Source: Rhodococcus maanshanensis NBRC 100610 (GTDB taxonomy: Bacteria > Actinomycetota > Actinomycetes > Mycobacteriales > Mycobacteriaceae). From it: a stretch of DNA of 64,000 nucleotides. The stretch spans positions 62,001 through 126,000 of the forward strand of contig NZ_BCXA01000002.1 in NCBI RefSeq assembly GCF_001894865.1, in the 5' to 3' direction. Made by a program: the position numbers and the translations under genes. Positions 37,158 to 46,878 of the stretch are shown here, piece after piece. The notes under the pieces are model-generated. The model did not search any database. It saw nothing but the letters and a program-made list of their open reading frames with translations, and was not told the origin of the DNA. The stretch's first letter is position 1. Each line of letters starts with the position of its first letter.

Positions 37158-38198
37158 TCAGGGCATGGGGAACTGGGCGTCCGGGTCGCCGTCGAAGTCG
37201 ACCGAGGAGTACTCGCGCAGCTTGGACAGGCGGTGGTAGGCGTCGATCATCCGGACGGTGCCGGACTTGCTACGCATCACGATCGACTGGGTGTGCGCGC
37301 CGCCGCCGCTGTAGCGGACGCCGCGCAGCAGGTCACCGTCGGTGACGCCGGTCGCGGTGAAGAAAACGTTCTCGCCGGAGACCAGGTCCTCGGTGAGCAG
37401 CACCCGATCCAGGTCGTGGCCCGCGTCGATGGCCTTCTGGCGCTCGGCATCGTCGGTCGGGGCGAGCCGGCCCTGCAGCGCGCCGCCCATGCAGCGCATG
37501 GCGGCCGCGGCGATGATGCCCTCGGGGGTTCCGCCGATGCCGATCAGCATGTCGGTGCCGGAGTCCGGGCGGGCCGCGGCGATGGCGCCTGCCACGTCGC
37601 CGTCGGAGATCAGCCGGATCCGGGCGCCGGTCGCGCGGACGTCGGAGATCAGCTGCGCGTGCCGGGGGCGATCCAGGATGCAGACGGTGACGTCGGAGAC
37701 CGAGGACTTGCGGACCTTCGCGATGCGCTTGATGTTCTCGGCGACCGGCGCGGTGATGTCGATGACGTCGGCGGCGTCCGGGCCGACGGCGATCTTCTCC
37801 ATGTAGAACACGGCGGACGGGTCGAACATGGCGCCGCGCTCGGCGACCGCGAGCACGGAGATCGCGTTCGGCATGCCCTTGGACATCAGCGTGGTGCCGT
37901 CGACGGGGTCGACCGCGAAGTCACAGTCCGGGCCGTCGCCGTTGCCGACCTCTTCGCCGTTGTAGAGCATGGGGGCCTCGTCCTTCTCGCCCTCGCCGAT
38001 CACTACGACGCCGCGCATGGACACGCTGCTCACGAGCTGACGCATGGCGTCGACGGCGGCACCGTCGCCGCCCTCCTTGTCGCCCTTGCCGACCCAGCGG
38101 CCCGCGGCCAGCGCGCCCGCCTCGGTGACGCGGACCAGCTCCATCGCCAGGTTGCGGTCCGGCGCCTCGCGGCGACTCGATGGGGTGCTGGCCGTCAT
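37158..38198 (-). CDS. glpX: Class II fructose-1,6-bisphosphatase
   Basis: A 346-residue GlpX-type FBPase, the gluconeogenic phosphatase of Mycobacteriales, which lack the class I enzyme. Metal- and phosphate-site blocks are visible: GKGDKEGGD (37-45), [11 protein letters not shown] (68-78), [14 protein letters not shown] (95-108), and IGIGGTPEG further on. Length is normal. It matches M. tuberculosis glpX (Rv1099c). Confidence 0.95.
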   Translation of the reverse strand: MTASTPSSRREAPDRNLAMELVRVTEAGALAAGRWVGKGDKEGGDGAAVDAMRQLVSSVSMRGVVVIGEGEKDEAPMLYNGEEVGNGDGPDCDFAVDPVDGTTLMSKGMPNAISVLAVAERGAMFDPSAVFYMEKIAVGPDAADVIDITAPVAENIKRIAKVRKSSVSDVTVCILDRPRHAQLISDVRATGARIRLISDGDVAGAIAAARPDSGTDMLIGIGGTPEGIIAAAAMRCMGGALQGRLAPTDDAERQKAIDAGHDLDRVLLTEDLVSGENVFFTATGVTDGDLLRGVRYSGGGAHTQSIVMRSKSGTVRMIDAYHRLSKLREYSSVDFDGDPDAQFPMP

Positions 38199-38316
38199 GT
38201 GCGGTGCCTCCTAGTGGCAGGCGCGTGCGGGCGCCGCCATAGATTCCGTCGGGGGAAGTCAGTCTTCGACTCGAGCGTGATTGTCTCATCACCGGTGGCC
38301 CGCTGATGAGGCTGGG

Positions 38317-39603
38317 CTACGGCTGCCGTTCGAGCGACCATCCCGTGCTCAGGTCGTGGAGCAGGTCGGGGGCGCGGTGCACGGCCCGCTGCTGGTCGGC
38401 GAACTGGCGGAACGGCTGGGCGAGCAGCGCGTCGGCCACGCCCGGTCGATCCTCGGCGAGGCGCCGGTACGCGACCGCGATGTCCCCGGCGATGTACGTC
38501 CAGCGCGGTCCGCGATCCGCCCAGTTGAAGTCGGGCAGCGGCGCCCGCAGCCGGTAGGTCGCGCCGCCGACCTCACCGGTGACCGACACCGGGGCGAACA
38601 CCCCCGCGGCCCGCGATCCGGGGACCGAGGGCTTCGCGGCGATGGTCGTCACATAGGTCAGGGCCCGGGCGACGCCACCGCGCGCCGTCGACGTGGCATC
38701 CCACTGGTCGGCGACCACCTGGTTCTGCTCCCGGTCCGCCATCCGGACCATGGCGTCGGCGTAGCCGGCCGGGGTGCCGGAGTAGATGCCGACCCACGCG
38801 GCCCTCGCGTTGTCGTCGAGCAGGCCGGCCGCGTCGAGCTCGTCGACGGCGGTCCGGCCGCCCGCGAGGTAGGCCTCGTGCATCGGCACCATGTCGAAGA
38901 AGATGTGCTTCTGCATGATCAGCAGGCGCTTCTGGTACCAGTCCAGATCCTGCGCGGTCACTCGCGGGCCGACGGTCGCCAGCACCCGGGCGTCCGGCGG
39001 CAGCAGCGCCGTCGCGGCCTCGGGTAGCGCACCGGTGGCCGCGGCCACCGCGCCGCCGAGGCCGCGGACGGCGTCGACGCCGAGCGCCGCGCGGCCCATG
39101 TCGAGGTCCCAGAAGCCGCCGGTGAAGGACGCCCCCGCCATCCCCGCCATCCCGGCCCAGTACAGCTCGGCGCGGGCACGCTGGTACCGGCCGTAGTTCT
39201 CGTACACCCGGTCCACCAGCGTCGCGTTGGCGGCGAGGCCGGTGTTCGGGTCCCAGGAGGCCAGGTCGATGCCCGCCGCCCTGGCACTACGGGCGAGCCA
39301 GTACTGGTGCAGCAGTGCGGAATAGCGGTCGGGGGTCACGCCTGCCGCCCGGGCATCGCCGAGCGCGTCGCCGAGGACGGCTGGGTCGGCAGGCAGCCGG
39401 GGGTCGAGCCCACCCGCTTGCTCGGCCTTCGCGTTGGCAGGGGTGATGTCGAGCAGCGCGGCATAGCCGACGGGCTGGGCGAGCGCTGCTTGCGGCGCGG
39501 CCGTTGCGACGGCGGCGAGTCCGAGAGCGAGGACCACCCCGCGGATCGTTGCGGCGCGAACGGCAGGCGGGCGGATGCAGATCCTCGAACGCATGCCGGA
39601 CAT
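38317..39603 (-). CDS. Secreted protein of an undescribed family (paralogue A)
   Basis: A 428-residue protein with a signal peptide (hydrophobic about residues 20-42, ending ALA-Q). I recognise no domain. It is clearly paralogous over its whole length to the protein at 60569-61849: shared blocks are YSALLHQYWLA (about 94-104), AGIDLASWDPNTG (110-122), LYWAGMAG (147-154), MQKHIFFDMVPMHEAY (centre), and REQNQVVADQWDA. The PELxWAGMA-like block faintly recalls DUF2515, but not enough to assign. It is monocistronic, divergent from DUF4245 across an AT-rich 91-base gap. Confidence 0.75.
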   Translation of the reverse strand: MSGMRSRICIRPPAVRAATIRGVVLALGLAAVATAAPQAALAQPVGYAALLDITPANAKAEQAGGLDPRLPADPAVLGDALGDARAAGVTPDRYSALLHQYWLARSARAAGIDLASWDPNTGLAANATLVDRVYENYGRYQRARAELYWAGMAGMAGASFTGGFWDLDMGRAALGVDAVRGLGGAVAAATGALPEAATALLPPDARVLATVGPRVTAQDLDWYQKRLLIMQKHIFFDMVPMHEAYLAGGRTAVDELDAAGLLDDNARAAWVGIYSGTPAGYADAMVRMADREQNQVVADQWDATSTARGGVARALTYVTTIAAKPSVPGSRAAGVFAPVSVTGEVGGATYRLRAPLPDFNWADRGPRWTYIAGDIAVAYRRLAEDRPGVADALLAQPFRQFADQQRAVHRAPDLLHDLSTGWSLERQP

Positions 39604-39694
39604 CTAACAACATATATTTTATTTGTGGTGGTGCTTTCGCTCCCCGGTGGGAACCGCTGGACCTCGGCCGACGCGCGGCTGGGATACTAGCTGC

Positions 39695-40264
39695 GTGGCC
39701 GAGAAGAAACCCCGGATTCTGCAGAACAACCGCGACATGATGTGGTCGATGATCCCGCTGGTTCTGATCTGCCTGATCATCGCGGGGATCGCGAGCCGCT
39801 GCGAGTTCAGCCCTGGCGGTCCCTCCTCCGGGCCGGTGCCGCATTTCGACGTCAACGCCTCGCTCAAGTACGACGCCGGTGTGCTCGGGTTCCCGGTCCG
39901 CGACCCCGCCGTGCCCGAGGACTGGCAGCCGAACTCCGGCAGCCGCGGCGTGGCGGGCAGCAACGGCGGCGGCGACGTGACCACCGTCGGCTACATCACC
40001 TCGAAGGGCCGTTACCTGCAGCTGAGCCAGAGCGAGGCGACCGAGGAGGCGCTGGTGCCCTGGGTCGCAGGCGACCTGCGGAGCCCGACGGGTGTCGCCC
40101 CGGTCGCGGGCGATCGGTGGGTGGAGTATGCCGAGGAGGGCAGCGAGCCGATCTGGGTGACCGATTTCGGCGACGTCCGGGTCCTCATCAAGGGCAGTGG
40201 CACGACGGAGGAGTTCACCGAGCTCGCCACGGCCGTCGACGCGGCCCAGCCGCTCACGCCCTGA
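39695..40264 (+). CDS. DUF4245 membrane-anchored protein (Rv1100-like)
   Basis: A 189-residue protein with one membrane helix at about residues 18-36 (SMIPLVLICLIIAGIAS) and an external domain containing VPEDWQPNSG and YLQLSQSEATEEALV. This is DUF4245, an uncharacterised family that neighbours glpX in M. tuberculosis. GTG 39695 is chosen because it leaves a short basic cytoplasmic tail before the helix. The intervening region upstream is unusually AT-rich (TATATTTTATTT near 39610), a probable promoter. Confidence 0.83.
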   Translation: MAEKKPRILQNNRDMMWSMIPLVLICLIIAGIASRCEFSPGGPSSGPVPHFDVNASLKYDAGVLGFPVRDPAVPEDWQPNSGSRGVAGSNGGGDVTTVGYITSKGRYLQLSQSEATEEALVPWVAGDLRSPTGVAPVAGDRWVEYAEEGSEPIWVTDFGDVRVLIKGSGTTEEFTELATAVDAAQPLTP

Positions 40265-40289
40265 CCCGGGCCATCCGCCCGGTCCGCTG

Positions 40290-40931
40290 CTAGACGGCCG
40301 AACCGTCGAGCGCGCAGAAGCTGTGGCAGACCCGGTCGCGGACGATCACGTCCGGGCACTCCGGGTCGAACCATCGGTCGACGTACGCCCAGTGCACGGG
40401 GTGCGCGAGGTAGGGGCCCATCAGTCCCTGCAGGTCCGTGAACTCCTGTTCCCACACGTGCGTCCACGGCGAGGCGCCCTCCGCCCGCGACACCCGGCTG
40501 AGCTGCCAGGCGCGGATCGCCGGGACATGGCGGGGCATCCGGAGCAGCTCGGCCTCGAATCGCTCCACCACGGTGTCCGCCGTGCCGGGATCCACCCGCA
40601 GCAACAGCGTCCGGTACACCCCGCCCTCGGCTCCGGCCTCGAGCCGTCCGCGCGGCTCGCCGCGGTACTCGACGCCGTCGACGTGCGCGACGACCGCGGG
40701 ATCGAGGAGCGCATCGACGGCGGGTACGGCTGCCCGCCACTGTTCCTCGACGTCGAACTGCAGATGCACGATCAGGTCGCCGCCATTGCGGACGCCGGGC
40801 AGGGTCGGTTGGATCAGCGCGCGGTGCGCGCCCGCCATGGCCGCGGTGCGGCGCAGGCCCTCGGCCAGCCGTGCCCGCGCGCCGTCATCGATGTCGGGCC
40901 GGTGGTGAATGAGCTTGGTGATCTTAAACAT
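40290..40931 (-). CDS. Dabb-type dimeric alpha/beta-barrel protein, tandem
   Basis: A 213-residue protein that looks like two ferredoxin-like alpha/beta-barrel halves: about 1-95 (VHLQFDVEEQW) and about 100-200 (YRTLLLRVDPGTADTVVERFEAEL). The second half carries the Dabb-type block THVWEQEFTDLQGLMGPYLAHPVHWAYVDRWF. Such proteins bind or process small aromatic or polyketide-like compounds, or respond to stress; no substrate can be inferred. It overlaps the upstream gene by eight bases. Confidence 0.72.
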   Translation of the reverse strand: MFKITKLIHHRPDIDDGARARLAEGLRRTAAMAGAHRALIQPTLPGVRNGGDLIVHLQFDVEEQWRAAVPAVDALLDPAVVAHVDGVEYRGEPRGRLEAGAEGGVYRTLLLRVDPGTADTVVERFEAELLRMPRHVPAIRAWQLSRVSRAEGASPWTHVWEQEFTDLQGLMGPYLAHPVHWAYVDRWFDPECPDVIVRDRVCHSFCALDGSAV

Positions 40932-41271
40932 CGGTCAACCCGTCCACGTCGTGTGCTGCGGCAGCCATCGTGCGGGTGCGCTCGAGCACCAGCTCGTCCA
41001 TCCGCGCCCACCATTGCCCGAGGGCGGGGTCCGGGCGCCCCTGCCACGTCATCCGCCACCACCCGTCCGCCCCGGCGAGGGCCCAGGTGAGGGTGATGGT
41101 GTTGGACTCGTCGTCGAACCAGACCGGCGGGCTCACCAGCACATGCTCGAGAGTCATGCCCCGCTCGCGGGCTCCTGGGGCGTACTCGGCGAGGTACGCG
41201 TCGACGAATTCCCGTGCGCGCCCGGGCTTGGTGACCACCCGGTCGATGACGTACACCTTTTCGCCTGCCAT
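40924..41271 (-). CDS. Small dimeric alpha/beta-barrel protein
   Basis: A 115-residue protein beginning KVYVIDRVVTKPGRAREFVDAYL, the beta-alpha start typical of NIPSNAP/ABM-like ferredoxin-fold proteins, with a Trp-rich centre (WWRMTWQGR). It overlaps the start of the tandem Dabb gene and is very likely its operon partner, perhaps forming a hetero-oligomer. No catalytic motif is evident. Confidence 0.7.
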   Translation of the reverse strand: MAGEKVYVIDRVVTKPGRAREFVDAYLAEYAPGARERGMTLEHVLVSPPVWFDDESNTITLTWALAGADGWWRMTWQGRPDPALGQWWARMDELVLERTRTMAAAAHDVDGLTDV

Positions 41272-41435
41272 GGGCCGAGGCTAGGGATTCTCCGGCGATG
41301 GGGGCAGCGGGCGCTCCCGCTCATCGGGAGTTCGCTCAGCGGACCGAGCGCACACTTTGTGCCCAATTCGACAGGTTTCGCGCATCGAAGCAGCAGACTG
41401 TGAGTGGAATCCGGAAGTGTCAACCCCGCTCCGCG

Positions 41436-41657
41436 CTACCGCGGATCGCCCTCGTCGTCGGCGTGCGAGAGCGCCTTCTCGACCCGTGCCCTCGCCCCGG
41501 CGAGGTGCTCCTCGCAGCGCTTGGCCAGCGCCTCGCCCCGCTCCCACAGCGCGAGGGAGTGGTCGAGGTCGAGGCCACCCTGCTCGAGCATCTTGACCAC
41601 GTCGGCCAGCTCGTCCCGCGCGGCCTCGTAGCCGAGCTCCGATACCGGTTGGCTCAC
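41436..41657 (-). CDS. xseB: Exodeoxyribonuclease VII small subunit
   Basis: A 73-residue helical protein: [36 protein letters not shown] is the family block, near residues 9-44. It forms the small subunit of exonuclease VII, which degrades single-stranded DNA. Its GTG start overlaps the xseA stop by four bases, fixing the stoichiometric co-translation expected for the complex. Confidence 0.94.
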   Translation of the reverse strand: MSQPVSELGYEAARDELADVVKMLEQGGLDLDHSLALWERGEALAKRCEEHLAGARARVEKALSHADDEGDPR

Positions 41658-42928
41658 TGTGCTTCTCCTGACTTGTCCTTACCCATGACGGCGGCGATGA
41701 CCGCGCCGTCGGCGACCCGCACCCGCAACTGGGTACCGGGCGGGGCGTCTTCCACCGAACGCAGCACCTCCGGATCCGACCCGGGCACGATCTTCTGCAC
41801 CACCGAGTACCCGCGGGCCAGCGTCGCCGCCGGTCCGAGGGTGGTCAGCCGGGCCGCGAGGTGTTCGACGACGGTGGCCTGACCTGCCACCAGCCGGCTG
41901 ACGTCGCGCCTGCCCGCCTCGCGGAGTCGGCCGATCTCCTCGGCCCGCCGGTCGACGGCGGCGAGCGGGTCGGCGAGCACCGGCCTGCTGCGCAGGTCGG
42001 CCAGCGACCGCGCCTCGCGCGCCACCCAGTTCCGCAGGGCGGCCGCGCCGCGCGCCCGGAACTCGGCGACGAGGGCCTGCTCGGCGACCGCGTCGGGGAC
42101 CACTCGCTTGGCGGCATCGGTCGGCGTCGCGGCCCGGACGTCGGCAACGTGATCGCACAGGGGGTTGTCCGGTTCGTGGCCGATCGCGCTGACCACCGGG
42201 GTCGTGCACGCGGCGATCGCCCGGCACAGGGTCTCGTCGGAGAACGGCAGCAGGTCCTCGACGCTGCCGCCACCGCGGGCGAGGACGATCACCTCCACCG
42301 CCGGGTTCGAGTCGAGCTCGGCCAGCGCCGCGACGATCTGCGCGGTTGCCGTCGGACCCTGCACCGCGGTGTTGCGGATCTCGAACTGGACTGCGGGCCA
42401 ACGTTTTCCGGCGACGCTGAGCACGTCACGCTCGGCGGCACTGGCCCGCCCGGTGATCAGGCCGACGGTGTGCGGGAGGAACGGCAGTTGCCGCTTGAGC
42501 CGCGGGTCGAACAGGCCCTCGGCCGCGAGGAGCGCACGCAACCGCTCGATCCGGGCGAGCAGCTCGCCGATCCCGACCGCCCTGATCTCGGTGACGCGCA
42601 GGGATACCGTTCCCCGACCCGTGTAGAAGGACAGCTTGCCGAACATCACGACCCGGCTGCCCTCGGTCAGCGGCACCGGGGAATCGCGGATCAGCGCGGG
42701 GGAGCAGGTCACCGACAGCGACATGTCCACGGAGGCGTCGCGCAGCACCAGGAACGCGGTGCGGGTGCCGGGACGGACGTTGATCTGGGTGATCTGGCCC
42801 TCGACCCAGATGCTGCCGAGGCGGTCGATCCACTGCGAGACCTTGGTCGCGACGGATCGCACCGGCCACGGGTGCTCGGGCGAGTTCGAGGTCGACGCGC
42901 CCGTCTGGCTCGGCTGGACGGAGCTCAC
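41654..42928 (-). CDS. xseA: Exodeoxyribonuclease VII large subunit
   Basis: A 424-residue catalytic subunit. The N-terminal OB fold spans about residues 22-125 ([10 protein letters not shown]), followed by the catalytic domain with [16 protein letters not shown] and [16 protein letters not shown], and [25 protein letters not shown] coiled-coil region at about 280-350 and the YSVVQK segment end the protein. It overlaps both neighbours by four bases (GTGA): the lipid-droplet protein upstream and xseB downstream. Confidence 0.95.
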   Translation of the reverse strand: MSSVQPSQTGASTSNSPEHPWPVRSVATKVSQWIDRLGSIWVEGQITQINVRPGTRTAFLVLRDASVDMSLSVTCSPALIRDSPVPLTEGSRVVMFGKLSFYTGRGTVSLRVTEIRAVGIGELLARIERLRALLAAEGLFDPRLKRQLPFLPHTVGLITGRASAAERDVLSVAGKRWPAVQFEIRNTAVQGPTATAQIVAALAELDSNPAVEVIVLARGGGSVEDLLPFSDETLCRAIAACTTPVVSAIGHEPDNPLCDHVADVRAATPTDAAKRVVPDAVAEQALVAEFRARGAAALRNWVAREARSLADLRSRPVLADPLAAVDRRAEEIGRLREAGRRDVSRLVAGQATVVEHLAARLTTLGPAATLARGYSVVQKIVPGSDPEVLRSVEDAPPGTQLRVRVADGAVIAAVMGKDKSGEAQ

Positions 42929-43551
42929 TTGGCCTTGGCGCTGGTGATCCGGTTACCGAGCATGGTCTGGAACGGGGCACGGGCTCGGGCGGCGTTCTCG
43001 TAGGCCAGCAGGGTATCGAGCTCCTCGACCGACAGCGTCCGCAGCCGCGCCCGGAGTTGGGCGAGCGTCAGGTTGTCGTAGTCGAGGTACTCGGCGATCT
43101 CGGGCCGCTTCGGTGCCGGCTCGGACTGCCGGGACGCGGGCGCGCCGTTGGCGGACTTCTTCGCGGCCGAGGTCTCGGGGGCGGTGGTGGCAGGCGTCGC
43201 CGCGGGCGCGTCCGGCTCGGACTCCGGCTGCATGGAGTACAGCGCGAACCGGCCCTGGTTCGCGGGCTTGGCCGCCGCCCCGTCACCGCCCGACGGCGCG
43301 GGCGCGGCGTCCTCGTCGAAGACCGCCCACTCCGGCTGCTCCTCGTCCTGATGGAACAACATCGAGAACGCCTGATCGCCCTTGATCGCCAGCGCCGTCA
43401 TGGACTGCTGGACGCGCATCGTCGTCTGCAGCATGTGGCTGATCGTGGTCATGGGGAGCGCGACCGCGGTGTTCGGCAGCTTCTGCACCTCTTCGACAAC
43501 CGTGACGGCGATCCCGGCAGCGACCCGCGCAGCGAAAGGGGGACGAATCAT
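42925..43551 (-). CDS. Lipid droplet-associated protein (Rv1109c-like)
   Basis: A 208-residue protein. The N-terminal part (about 1-60) is apolar or amphipathic ([19 protein letters not shown]), the middle is a long Ala/Pro/Gly-rich linker, and the C-terminus is a helical block [28 protein letters not shown]. This is the protein annotated in rhodococci as lipid droplet-associated, fitting the two WS/DGAT genes in the window. ATG 43551 is chosen over the frame to 43617. Its stop overlaps the xseA start. It is divergent from ispH with a 95-base promoter gap. Confidence 0.8.
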   Translation of the reverse strand: MIRPPFAARVAAGIAVTVVEEVQKLPNTAVALPMTTISHMLQTTMRVQQSMTALAIKGDQAFSMLFHQDEEQPEWAVFDEDAAPAPSGGDGAAAKPANQGRFALYSMQPESEPDAPAATPATTAPETSAAKKSANGAPASRQSEPAPKRPEIAEYLDYDNLTLAQLRARLRTLSVEELDTLLAYENAARARAPFQTMLGNRITSAKAK

Positions 43552-43646
43552 GGCCCTAAGACTGCCTGACGAATGCCCCTTTTGGTAGCCGGGCGCGCGG
43601 TGTGCCTGATCGGGCACCCCGTCACGGCTGCCCGTACCCTGGTGTC

Positions 43647-44660
43647 ATGTCTTCCGCAGTCCCCCTGAACCTGGGCATCGCCCGTTCCAGCGCCCCTGCT
43701 CCGGGCGGCTCCGGCAAGCGCGTCCTGCTCGCCGAGCCGCGTGGATACTGCGCGGGCGTCGACCGCGCCGTCGAGACGGTCGAGCGGGCCCTCGAGAAGC
43801 ACGGCGCGCCGATCTACGTGCGCAAGGAGATCGTGCACAACCGGCATGTGGTCGAGACGCTGTCGGACCGCGGCGTCGTCTTCGTCGACGAGACCGACGA
43901 GGTGCCGGAGGGCTCGCTGCTGGTGTTCTCCGCCCACGGGGTGTCCCCGGCCGTGCACGAGTCGGCGGCCGAGCGCAACCTCAAGACCATCGACGCGACC
44001 TGTCCGCTGGTGACGAAGGTGCACCAGGAGGCCAAGCGCTTCGCGCGGGACGACTTCGACATCCTGCTGATCGGGCACGAGGGCCACGAGGAGGTCGAGG
44101 GCACCGCGGGTGAGGCCCCTGACCACGTTCAATTGGTGGACGGACCCGAGTCGGTCGACGCCATCACCGTGCGTGACGAGTCGAAGGTGATCTGGCTGTC
44201 GCAGACCACGCTCAGCGTCGACGAGACGATGGCGACGGTGTCCCGGCTCCGCGAGAAGTTCCCGCTGCTGCAGGACCCCCCGAGCGACGACATCTGCTAC
44301 GCCACCCAGAACCGGCAGGTCGCGGTGAAGGCGATGGCCCCCGAGTGCGATCTGGTGATCGTGGTCGGGTCGCGGAACTCGTCGAACTCGGTGCGGCTGG
44401 TGGAGGTCGCCCTCGGCGCGGGCGCGGGGGCGAGCTACCTGGTGGACTACGCGCGAGAGATCGACACCGCGTGGCTCGACGGTGTCAGCACCGTCGGCGT
44501 CACCTCGGGTGCCTCGGTGCCGGAGATCCTGGTCAGCGGCGTGATCGAGCTCCTCGCCGAGCACGGATTCCACGACGTGCAGCCGGTGACCACCGCGAAC
44601 GAGACTCTCGTCTTCTCGCTGCCGCGCGAGCTGCGCAAGCCGAGCAACACCGGTTCCTAG
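43647..44660 (+). CDS. ispH: 4-hydroxy-3-methylbut-2-enyl diphosphate reductase
   Basis: A 337-residue 4Fe-4S enzyme making IPP and DMAPP in the last step of the MEP pathway. The three cluster ligands are Cys35 (RGYCAGV), Cys119 (ATCPLV) and Cys217 (DICYATQNR); the catalytic Glu is in the family block after VHNRHV. ATG 43647 is preferred to the frame start at 43602. It is the orthologue by position of M. tuberculosis lytB2 (Rv1110). Its products supply the Z-prenyl diphosphate synthase at 24.9 kb. Confidence 0.96.
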   Translation: MSSAVPLNLGIARSSAPAPGGSGKRVLLAEPRGYCAGVDRAVETVERALEKHGAPIYVRKEIVHNRHVVETLSDRGVVFVDETDEVPEGSLLVFSAHGVSPAVHESAAERNLKTIDATCPLVTKVHQEAKRFARDDFDILLIGHEGHEEVEGTAGEAPDHVQLVDGPESVDAITVRDESKVIWLSQTTLSVDETMATVSRLREKFPLLQDPPSDDICYATQNRQVAVKAMAPECDLVIVVGSRNSSNSVRLVEVALGAGAGASYLVDYAREIDTAWLDGVSTVGVTSGASVPEILVSGVIELLAEHGFHDVQPVTTANETLVFSLPRELRKPSNTGS

Positions 44661-44677
44661 CGCGGGCGGTGACGCCC

Positions 44678-44704
44678 CGGTCCGGCCCACACGGGGTCGG
44701 ACCG
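44678..44704. terminator. Hairpin between convergent ispH and DUF6542 genes
   Basis: An 11-bp stem with one G-U pair (44678-44688 with 44694-44704) and a five-base loop between the stops at 44660 and 44718. Confidence 0.7.
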
Positions 44705-44717
44705 CGGACCGCTGGGG

Positions 44718-45581
44718 TCAGTACCTGCCGCGCGGCTGATCGTGAGCAGAGTCCCCCCGGTCCCGGTACCGCACCTGCGGGATCGGGTGCACGGGGGTGT
44801 ACGGGTCGGCGGCGCCGCGCGGGGGCTGCACCCGTGCTGTAGCAGGGCTCGGTGCGCGTTCCGGCCTGCGGCCGAGATTTCCCGGCGCGGGCGGCGGGGG
44901 GACCGGACGACGTTGCGCCTGGGTCGGTGCCGGGTCCCGGTATACCGCGCGCCCTGGCTGCGGCTGCGGAGTCCCCTGCGGTCGCGGTGCCGGTGCGGTG
45001 CGCTGGGCGCCCGTGCGCGGCTGGTCGGTCCGCCGCGCCGCCTGTTGCGGTCGGGTCGCGGGGCGATCGGTGCCGCGGGTCGCGCCTGCCTCCGCGGACC
45101 TGCTCTTGCTCCTCGAGCGGGCGGGGGTGCGGGCAGGGGTGCGGACTGCCTGCTGACCGAGGTAGAGCCGGACCCCGCCGATGATGAGCACGGCGAGGGT
45201 GGTGGTCAGCATCAGCGGAAAGCGGTTGACCAGCGGAATCGCCACGTTGAACATCAGATCCTTGAGCCCGCCCTTGGATCCCGTGGAAAGGAACTGGTAG
45301 GCCAGCGGCACGGCCGCGAACAGGATCAGTGGCGGCTGGACCATCGCGGCGAACAGGCCGCGGCTGCGGACCGCGAGGACCGCGCCGACGCAGCCGAGAA
45401 AGTAGAAGACGGAGAACGCGGATGTCAGTTCGCTGCCACGGACAGCGTCAATGGCGAATCCAACGAAGGTCGCCGCCACCGCGATGAGAACGGCGGCCGC
45501 CGCGGGCACGCCGGGCACAGTTGGGAGAACAGACCGCATCTCGAGCGGCACCCCAGAGCGAGCACGTTGGGTTGCAGACAC
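44718..45581 (-). CDS. DUF6542 membrane protein with disordered basic tail
   Basis: A 287-residue protein with four membrane helices in the first 145 residues (for example VPAAAAVLIAVAATFVGF, SAFSVFYFLGCVGAVLAV, FAAMVQPPLILFAAVPLAY), then about 140 residues of Arg/Pro/Ala/Gln-rich low complexity. This matches DUF6542, an uncharacterised family neighbouring ispH in Mycobacteriales. It is transcribed in the same direction as rmuC, 17 bases downstream of it. Confidence 0.8.
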   Translation of the reverse strand: MSATQRARSGVPLEMRSVLPTVPGVPAAAAVLIAVAATFVGFAIDAVRGSELTSAFSVFYFLGCVGAVLAVRSRGLFAAMVQPPLILFAAVPLAYQFLSTGSKGGLKDLMFNVAIPLVNRFPLMLTTTLAVLIIGGVRLYLGQQAVRTPARTPARSRSKSRSAEAGATRGTDRPATRPQQAARRTDQPRTGAQRTAPAPRPQGTPQPQPGRAVYRDPAPTQAQRRPVPPPPAPGNLGRRPERAPSPATARVQPPRGAADPYTPVHPIPQVRYRDRGDSAHDQPRGRY

Positions 45582-45598
45582 CCTTAGACATTAGCCGT

Positions 45599-46768
45599 TC
45601 ACGATCCGATCGCCTCGTTGGCGCGACCGTTAGTGGGCAAGTTCTCGGACAGACCGACCGCCCTCGGCCACGAGTCGATCCGCCCGATCTCGGCGACCTC
45701 ACCGTCCCCGACCTCCAGTTCGTGGAGCTTCCGAGCGGTCACGATGACCCGCGACTCCATGGAGGCGGCCGTCAGATTGAACGAGTCGACGGCCTTGCCC
45801 AGCTGGGAACCGAGCCGGTCCAGGTGGCTGCCGACCACCCCGAGCCGGGTGTACAGCTCGCGGCCGAGGCGGTGGATGGTCGCGGCCTCGCGGGAGAGCG
45901 TTTCCTGCCGCCAGGTGTGTGCGATGGTGCGCAGCAGCGCGACGAGGGTGGTCGGGGTCGCGAGGATCACGTTCTTCGCGAAGGCGTGCTCGAGCAGCTC
46001 GGCGTCGGCGGTGAGCGCGGCGTCGAGGAACGCGTCACCGGGGACGAACAGCACCACGAACTCCGGGCTCGGATCGAACGAGGCCCAGTAGGCCTTGGCC
46101 GAGAGCTGGTCGACATGCGTGCGCAGCTGTCGGGCGTGCCGGGTCAGGTGACCGTCCCTGGTACGGGGATCCTCTTCCTGCGCGGCGTCCAGGTACGCGA
46201 CGAGGGGAACCTTGGCGTCGACCACGATCTGCTTGCCGCCTGCCAGCCGGACCAGCAGGTCCGGCCGGACGCCCTCGCCACTGACCTGGGTGTCGAAGTC
46301 GCAGTGCTTGACCATCCCCGCCAGCTCGACCACCCGCTCGAGCTGGATCTCGCCCCAGCGGCCACGGATCTGCGGGGCGCGCAGCGCGGTGACGAGCTGG
46401 CCGGTCTGGGTGGTGAGCAGCTGGGAGGCGCGATGCATGCCCGCGACCTGCTCGGACAGCCCGGCATACGCGTGCACCCGGCTGCGTTCGACCTGCTGGA
46501 CCTGGTGCGCGAGCGCGTCGACCGCATCGTGCAGCGGGCCGACCAGGTGGGAGACCTGTTCGCCGACCGCGCCCGACGTGCGGCGGGCCGAGTCCTCGTT
46601 CACCGCGGCGAGGGACTGTCGCAGCGTCTTCTCGTTCTCCCGCAGCGCCGCGAGCTGGGCCTCCGCTCGCGCCGCGTGCTGGCCGGACCGGGAGGCATGC
46701 CAGAGCCAGCCGACGGCGATGCCGAGGCCGAGCGCGACGAGCAGTCCGAGTGCGGTGACGGGGTCCAT
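45599..46768 (-). CDS. rmuC: RmuC-family DNA recombination protein
   Basis: A 389-residue protein with an N-terminal membrane helix (about 2-22), a coiled coil (about 25-110), and the RmuC nuclease-like core. That core contains RGRWGEIQLERVVELAGM, RPDLLVRLAGGKQIVVDAKVPL (a PD-(D/E)xK-like Asp and Lys) and FVPGDAFLDAAL. RmuC limits inversions at repeats in E. coli. ATG 46768 lies just before the helix; the frame to 46798 is less likely. It is divergent from sbcD, giving a cluster of recombination and repair genes. Confidence 0.9.
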   Translation of the reverse strand: MDPVTALGLLVALGLGIAVGWLWHASRSGQHAARAEAQLAALRENEKTLRQSLAAVNEDSARRTSGAVGEQVSHLVGPLHDAVDALAHQVQQVERSRVHAYAGLSEQVAGMHRASQLLTTQTGQLVTALRAPQIRGRWGEIQLERVVELAGMVKHCDFDTQVSGEGVRPDLLVRLAGGKQIVVDAKVPLVAYLDAAQEEDPRTRDGHLTRHARQLRTHVDQLSAKAYWASFDPSPEFVVLFVPGDAFLDAALTADAELLEHAFAKNVILATPTTLVALLRTIAHTWRQETLSREAATIHRLGRELYTRLGVVGSHLDRLGSQLGKAVDSFNLTAASMESRVIVTARKLHELEVGDGEVAEIGRIDSWPRAVGLSENLPTNGRANEAIGS

Positions 46769-46878
46769 GGGGCAGATGGTGCACGATGGCACCGACAAGC
46801 TCCCGCGCGGAGCGCGGCTCGTGCCCGTGCCCGGCGCGCGTCATCGATCGTGTCGGCGCCGTGATCTACGGTCGGCGC